Below are positions 60,608 to 64,000 of a DNA stretch of 64,000 nt, piece by piece. How positions within the stretch are numbered: position 1 is the first letter of the stretch; the number at the start of each line of letters is the position of its first letter. Under the pieces are notes generated by a model. That model made no database searches. It had not been told where the DNA came from and saw only the letters and a list, made by a program, of their open reading frames with translations. The stretch comes from Chloroflexota bacterium. Lineage in GTDB: Bacteria > Chloroflexota > Dehalococcoidia > DSTF01 > RBG-16-68-14. The position numbers and the translations under genes were made by a program. The stretch is taken from assembly GCA_029262675.1 (NCBI GenBank), contig JAJCYW010000007.1, positions 167,101 through 231,100 of the forward strand, read 5' to 3'.

Positions 60608-60769
60608 GTATGCCGTTCCCCCGCCATCGTCGTAGCTAAGCTGCAATGTCGAGCCGCTTCGCAGCCTTATATATATGGTAGGGCGTAGATGTGGCAGATA
60701 GCGGTCGGCGGTTCATTCTGAACCCGGCCCCGGGCAGCAGGCAGAGCCGATGAGGCGTAGGTGGGGTTC

Positions 60770-63700
60770 GTGGGACGATTTCGCAACCATCTAAGGCAAA
60801 CGATCCGCCGGAGTTGGCGGACCCGAGTTTCGTTCGTTCGGCAGACGTGGGGACGGTCGGAGCGTCGCTCCATGATGATCGTCATGGCAGCCGTCGCCGC
60901 GCTCTTCGTCGGCCTGACGCTCATCCTCTCGACAGACTCCTCCAGGACCGGTCTCGCGGCGCACGGCGGCCAGCACGCCCGGCCTGTCGCCGACATCGCG
61001 ACGGGCGCCTGGGGCACGACGCCGCTCTGGGACAAGCTGGACGAGGACCCGGCGGACGACGCGACGACAGAGATCCAGTCCGGCAACGACCCGTTGGTCG
61101 ACCCCTTCGAAGTCACGCTTAGCGCCGCCACCGACCCGGTCTCGTCCATCGATCACACCGTCAGCTACCGCGTGAAGAAGACCGGCGACAGGGTTACCAC
61201 GATCGACGCGGAGCTCTATCAGGGCACCACGCTGATCGCTGCCGACATCCAACGGACGCTGACCACCGCGTACCAGACCTTCTCGTTCACTCTCGGCGCG
61301 GGCGAGGCTGACGCGATCACGAACTACGGCGACCTGCGCGTCCGGCTCACCGCCAACACCAGCGGCGGCACTGTCGTCACCAACGCCTACGTCACCTGGA
61401 TCGAACTGGCGCTGCCTAACCTGCCGCCAACCGCAACACCACTCGCGCCGACACCAACGCCGACGCCAACCGCCACAGTCACGCCCGTCCCGCCGACGCC
61501 GACGCTGACTCCTACCGCCACAGTGACACCGACGGCAACGCCCATCCTGCCAACGCCAACCGTCACGCCCACGCCGACGGCAACAGCAACGCCCCTACCG
61601 CCAACGCCAACCCCTACAGCCACGCCGACGGCAACAGCAACGCCCCTGCCGCCGACGCCAACCGCTACAGCCACGGCCACAGCAACGCCCCTGCCACCGA
61701 CGCCAACCGCCACGGCAACGCCCCTGCCGCCGACGGCAACCCCTACAGCCACGGCAACGCCGACCGCGACCGCAACGCCCACGCCGGTCCCGGCGGTCGC
61801 CGTCTCGCCGGCCAACCAGACCACGTCCGCTGCCACTGTGTCCGTTGACATCACGGTCGCAGACATCGTCGACCTCGGCAGTTACGACTTCACGCTGACG
61901 TGGGATTCGGCCGTGCTCTCGTACGTCAGCGCGACGAACGGTCCGCTCCTCGGCTCCACCGGACGCAGCGTCACCTGCCCCGCACCCATCACCACTGCCA
62001 CCACCGTCACGTTCGGCTGCAGCACAACAGGCGTGCCCGCCGGACCAAACGGCGCCGGCGTACTGACCACGATCCAGTTCAGCACCGTCGCGGATGGCGT
62101 GTCGGCCATGACACTCTCCGCCGTCGCGCTGGCGGACACAGCCAGCGCCGCGATCACGCACACGACGGCCAACGGCTCGATCACCTTCATTTCGCCGACG
62201 GCGACGCCGACGCCCGTCCCGCCAACGGCGACGCCTACCGCAACCGCTACGCCTACACCACTGCCGCCAACAGCGACGCCTACGGCAACCGCAACGGCCA
62301 CCGCCACACCGATCCCGCCGACGCCAACCGCCACAGCCACCGCCACAGCAACAGCCACCGCCACAGCGACAGCCACGGCAACGGCCACGCCGACGCCAAC
62401 AGCCACGGCAACCGCTACCGCCACGGCGACCGCGACGGCCACACCTACGCCAACCGCCACGGCAACCCTCGTCCCGCCGACGCCCACCCCCACGGCAACC
62501 GCCACAGCCACGGCGACAGCCACGGCAACGGCAACCGCCACGCCCACGCCAACGATCACAGCAACGCCCACGCCGGTACCAGCAGTCGCCGTCTCGCCTG
62601 CCAACCAAGCAACATCCAACGCGACCGTGTCCGTTGACATCACGGTCGCAGACGTCGTCGATCTCGGCAGCTACGACTATACGCTGACGTGGGATTCGGC
62701 CGTGCTCTCGTACGTCAGCGTGACGAACGGCCCACTCCTCGGCTCCACCGGCCGCAGCGTCACCTGCCCGGCACCCGTCACCACCGCCACCACCGTCACG
62801 TTCGGCTGCAGCACAACGGGCGTGCCCGCCGGGCCAAACGGCGCCGGCGTACTGACCACGATCCAGTTCAGCACCGTCGCGGATGGCACCTCATCGGTCG
62901 CGCTCTCCGCTGTCGCGCTGGCGGACACGGCCAGCGCTCCGATCACGCCCACGACAGCCAACGGCTCGATCACGTACATTTCGCCGACCGCGACGCCGGT
63001 CCCGCCGACGCCGACCGCCACAGCAACGCCCACGGCCACCGCCACGGCGACAGCCACCGCAACCGCCACGGCGACGCCTGTCCCGCCGACGGCGACCGCG
63101 ACGGCAACGCCTACTGCAACACTCACGGCAACGCCCACGCCGACCGCCACGGCCACAGCAACGCCCACGCCGACCGCCACAGCCACAGCAACGCCTACGC
63201 CAACAGCAACCGCCACGCCCACGGCAACAGCAACCGCCACGCCCACTGCGACGGCCACCGCCACCGCCACGAACACGCCGACGCCAACAGCCACAGCGAC
63301 GCCCACGCCAACCGCCACGTTCACGCCGACGGTCACCAACACGCCGACAGCCACCGCCACGGCGACGAACACGCCGACGGCCACGGCAACGCCAACGGCG
63401 ACGCCGCTGCTACCCGACCTCAGCGTGACGAAGAGCGACTCGACAGACCCCGTCGCCAGCGGCGTCAACTTCACCTACACAATTGAAATCAGGAACATCG
63501 GTGCCCTCGGCGCCGACTTTGTGCGCCTCACTGACACGCCGCCGGCCACCTTTACATACATCGGCTTCAGCACGACCCGCGGTAGCTGCGTCATCGTCGG
63601 CTCCACCACCGGCGGCACCCTCGATTGCGACCTCGGCAACTTCGGTACCGGCCCGGCCGCCGTCGCCACTATCGACATTACCGGCTTCCTGACGTCGGCC

Positions 63701-64000
63701 GTTGACACGTCGGTCTCCAACACCGCCGTCGCGGACCCTGCTGACATCATCCTCGAGTACGGCGAGGCCAACAACTCCGCTACCGAGCTCACGACGGTTC
63801 TCGCGCCGACGCCCACGCCGACCGCCACGGCGACGGCGACGGCAACGCCGACTGCGACAGCCACACCCATCCCGCCGACGCCGACCGCCACCGCCACGCC
63901 CACGGCCACGCCCACCGCAACAGCCACGGCGACAGCAACCGCCACGCCCACGGCAACAGCCACAGCAACCGCCACGGCGACGCCCACCGCGACGGCCACG
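60770..64000 (+). CDS. Giant secreted protein with cohesin-like and DUF11 domains in TP/TA-rich linkers (partial, C-terminus outside window)
   Basis: Open from GTG 60770 to the right edge (1,077 codons). A basic N-region (about 35 residues rich in R) precedes a hydrophobic signal/anchor ([20 protein letters not shown]). Residues 50-215: a beta-sandwich with no clear family. Residues about 340-475 and 603-738: two cohesin-like domains ([31 protein letters not shown]). Residues 879-1008: a DUF11 domain ([20 protein letters not shown]). Between them are long (TA)n and (TP)n linkers. It should be surface-exposed, maybe a scaffold that binds dockerin-like tails. AGGTGGGG precedes the GTG; GTG 60761 is the alternative. 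Confidence 0.85.
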   Translation, partial: MGRFRNHLRQTIRRSWRTRVSFVRQTWGRSERRSMMIVMAAVAALFVGLTLILSTDSSRTGLAAHGGQHARPVADIATGAWGTTPLWDKLDEDPADDATTEIQSGNDPLVDPFEVTLSAATDPVSSIDHTVSYRVKKTGDRVTTIDAELYQGTTLIAADIQRTLTTAYQTFSFTLGAGEADAITNYGDLRVRLTANTSGGTVVTNAYVTWIELALPNLPPTATPLAPTPTPTPTATVTPVPPTPTLTPTATVTPTATPILPTPTVTPTPTATATPLPPTPTPTATPTATATPLPPTPTATATATATPLPPTPTATATPLPPTATPTATATPTATATPTPVPAVAVSPANQTTSAATVSVDITVADIVDLGSYDFTLTWDSAVLSYVSATNGPLLGSTGRSVTCPAPITTATTVTFGCSTTGVPAGPNGAGVLTTIQFSTVADGVSAMTLSAVALADTASAAITHTTANGSITFISPTATPTPVPPTATPTATATPTPLPPTATPTATATATATPIPPTPTATATATATATATATATATATPTPTATATATATATATATPTPTATATLVPPTPTPTATATATATATATATATPTPTITATPTPVPAVAVSPANQATSNATVSVDITVADVVDLGSYDYTLTWDSAVLSYVSVTNGPLLGSTGRSVTCPAPVTTATTVTFGCSTTGVPAGPNGAGVLTTIQFSTVADGTSSVALSAVALADTASAPITPTTANGSITYISPTATPVPPTPTATATPTATATATATATATATPVPPTATATATPTATLTATPTPTATATATPTPTATATATPTPTATATPTATATATPTATATATATNTPTPTATATPTPTATFTPTVTNTPTATATATNTPTATATPTATPLLPDLSVTKSDSTDPVASGVNFTYTIEIRNIGALGADFVRLTDTPPATFTYIGFSTTRGSCVIVGSTTGGTLDCDLGNFGTGPAAVATIDITGFLTSAVDTSVSNTAVADPADIILEYGEANNSATELTTVLAPTPTPTATATATATPTATATPIPPTPTATATPTATPTATATATATATPTATATATATATPTATAT
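61416..61785 (+). repeat. TP/TA-rich linker 1 coding repeat
   Basis: Low-complexity coding sequence built from ACN-CCN and ACN-GCN codons, with LPPTPT-type interruptions. It separates the N-terminal domain from the first cohesin-like domain. Prone to slippage and assembly error. Confidence 0.8.
61791..62195 (+). repeat. Cohesin-like domain, DNA copy 1
   Basis: About 405 bases close to identical to 62580-62984, with changes mostly at third codon positions. Encodes the first cohesin-like module. Confidence 0.8.
62580..62984 (+). repeat. Cohesin-like domain, DNA copy 2
   Basis: Second copy of the module. The shared VSVDITVAD and [13 protein letters not shown] segments are encoded by nearly the same DNA, pointing to recent duplication or gene conversion. 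Confidence 0.8.
62986..63405 (+). repeat. TP/TA-rich linker 3 coding repeat
   Basis: About 140 codons of TATATP-type repeats with TNTPT variants before the DUF11 domain. A fourth linker begins near 63805 and continues beyond the window. Confidence 0.8.

Larger units (their letters stand above)
60318..60769. other. Intergenic with promoter, microORF and terminator
   Basis: No ordinary gene. It holds a rightward promoter (60446-60483), a seven-codon frame (60505-60528), a terminator hairpin (60571-60607) and an AT-rich TATATATATGG stretch near 60668-60678, then the ribosome-binding site of the giant secreted protein. Confidence 0.6.

Noticed and set aside
61387..63999. Long minus-strand frames coding for (VAVG)n proteins
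   Set aside because: They are the exact antisense of the TP/TA linkers of the giant plus-strand protein; no signal, domain or ribosome-binding site supports them.

Overview
The window is about 60% GC and gene-dense. It looks like a chromosomal segment of a Chloroflexota bacterium, probably Dehalococcoidia or SAR202-like. The basis is a Sec-exported lipoprotein clade II nitrous-oxide reductase, a secreted beta-propeller protein ending in the DGVIDLLNDILGV dockerin-like tail common in that group, a very long threonine/proline-rich secreted protein with cohesin-like domains, and many lipoproteins with short acidic or TP-rich linkers. No ribosomal marker is present, so the taxonomy is an inference.

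Bases 1-11.5 kb hold a surface-polysaccharide locus. It has a GT87 transferase running off the left edge, a lipid-linked sugar-phosphate transferase, a fused GT4/epimerase, and a tightly overlapping minus-strand operon (flippase, sulfotransferase, FkbM methyltransferase, GT2, polymerase/ligase, GT4, methyltransferase). Together they suggest a sulfated, methylated glycan. Bases 12-23 kb hold single genes: a radical SAM protein, a PIG-L deacetylase, a methyltransferase, a TolB-like dockerin protein, mtnA followed by a class II aldolase-SDR fusion (a possible two-gene DHAP shunt for 5'-methylthioadenosine salvage), a degenerate GGDEF-like protein and a membrane protein.

Bases 23.7-30.7 kb form a five-gene operon for a biotin-dependent acyl-CoA carboxylase with AtuA, enoyl-CoA hydratase and a TIGR03084 protein (branched-chain or isoprenoid acid catabolism). 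Bases 31-39 kb hold a ribokinase-like/ADP-ribosylglycohydrolase pair, a class III aminotransferase, an M28 peptidase, a phosphotransferase, a small protein and a crotonase. Two 3'-halves of tRNA-Gly(CCC), both beginning at the anticodon loop, lie 23.5 kb apart in the same orientation and look like attachment-site scars.

Bases 39-48.8 kb are the most coherent functional block. Two universal stress proteins are followed by a nos cluster in the order nosZ, a NosB-like membrane protein, nosD, nosF, nosY and a thioredoxin-fold lipoprotein, with a divergent blue-copper lipoprotein next to nosZ. The nosZ/cupredoxin intergenic region carries three degenerate tandem repeats, each containing a GGCC-N4-GGCC palindrome. 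Closely similar boxes lie upstream of the stress-protein genes, which suggests a shared low-oxygen regulon. No NosR and no NosL are encoded here.

Bases 49-60.5 kb hold two tandem paralogous cysteine-rich lipoproteins, a PPOX-type flavoprotein, an amidase, a PLP decarboxylase/lyase, a phosphotransferase, an ECF sigma factor with two membrane-anchored partner proteins, a monoacylglycerol-lipase-like hydrolase, a membrane protein and an aldo/keto reductase. The right end (60.8-64 kb) is one open reading frame for a giant secreted protein with two nearly identical cohesin-like domains, a DUF11 domain and long (TA)n/(TP)n linkers. It runs off the window and is preceded by a promoter-microORF-terminator element.
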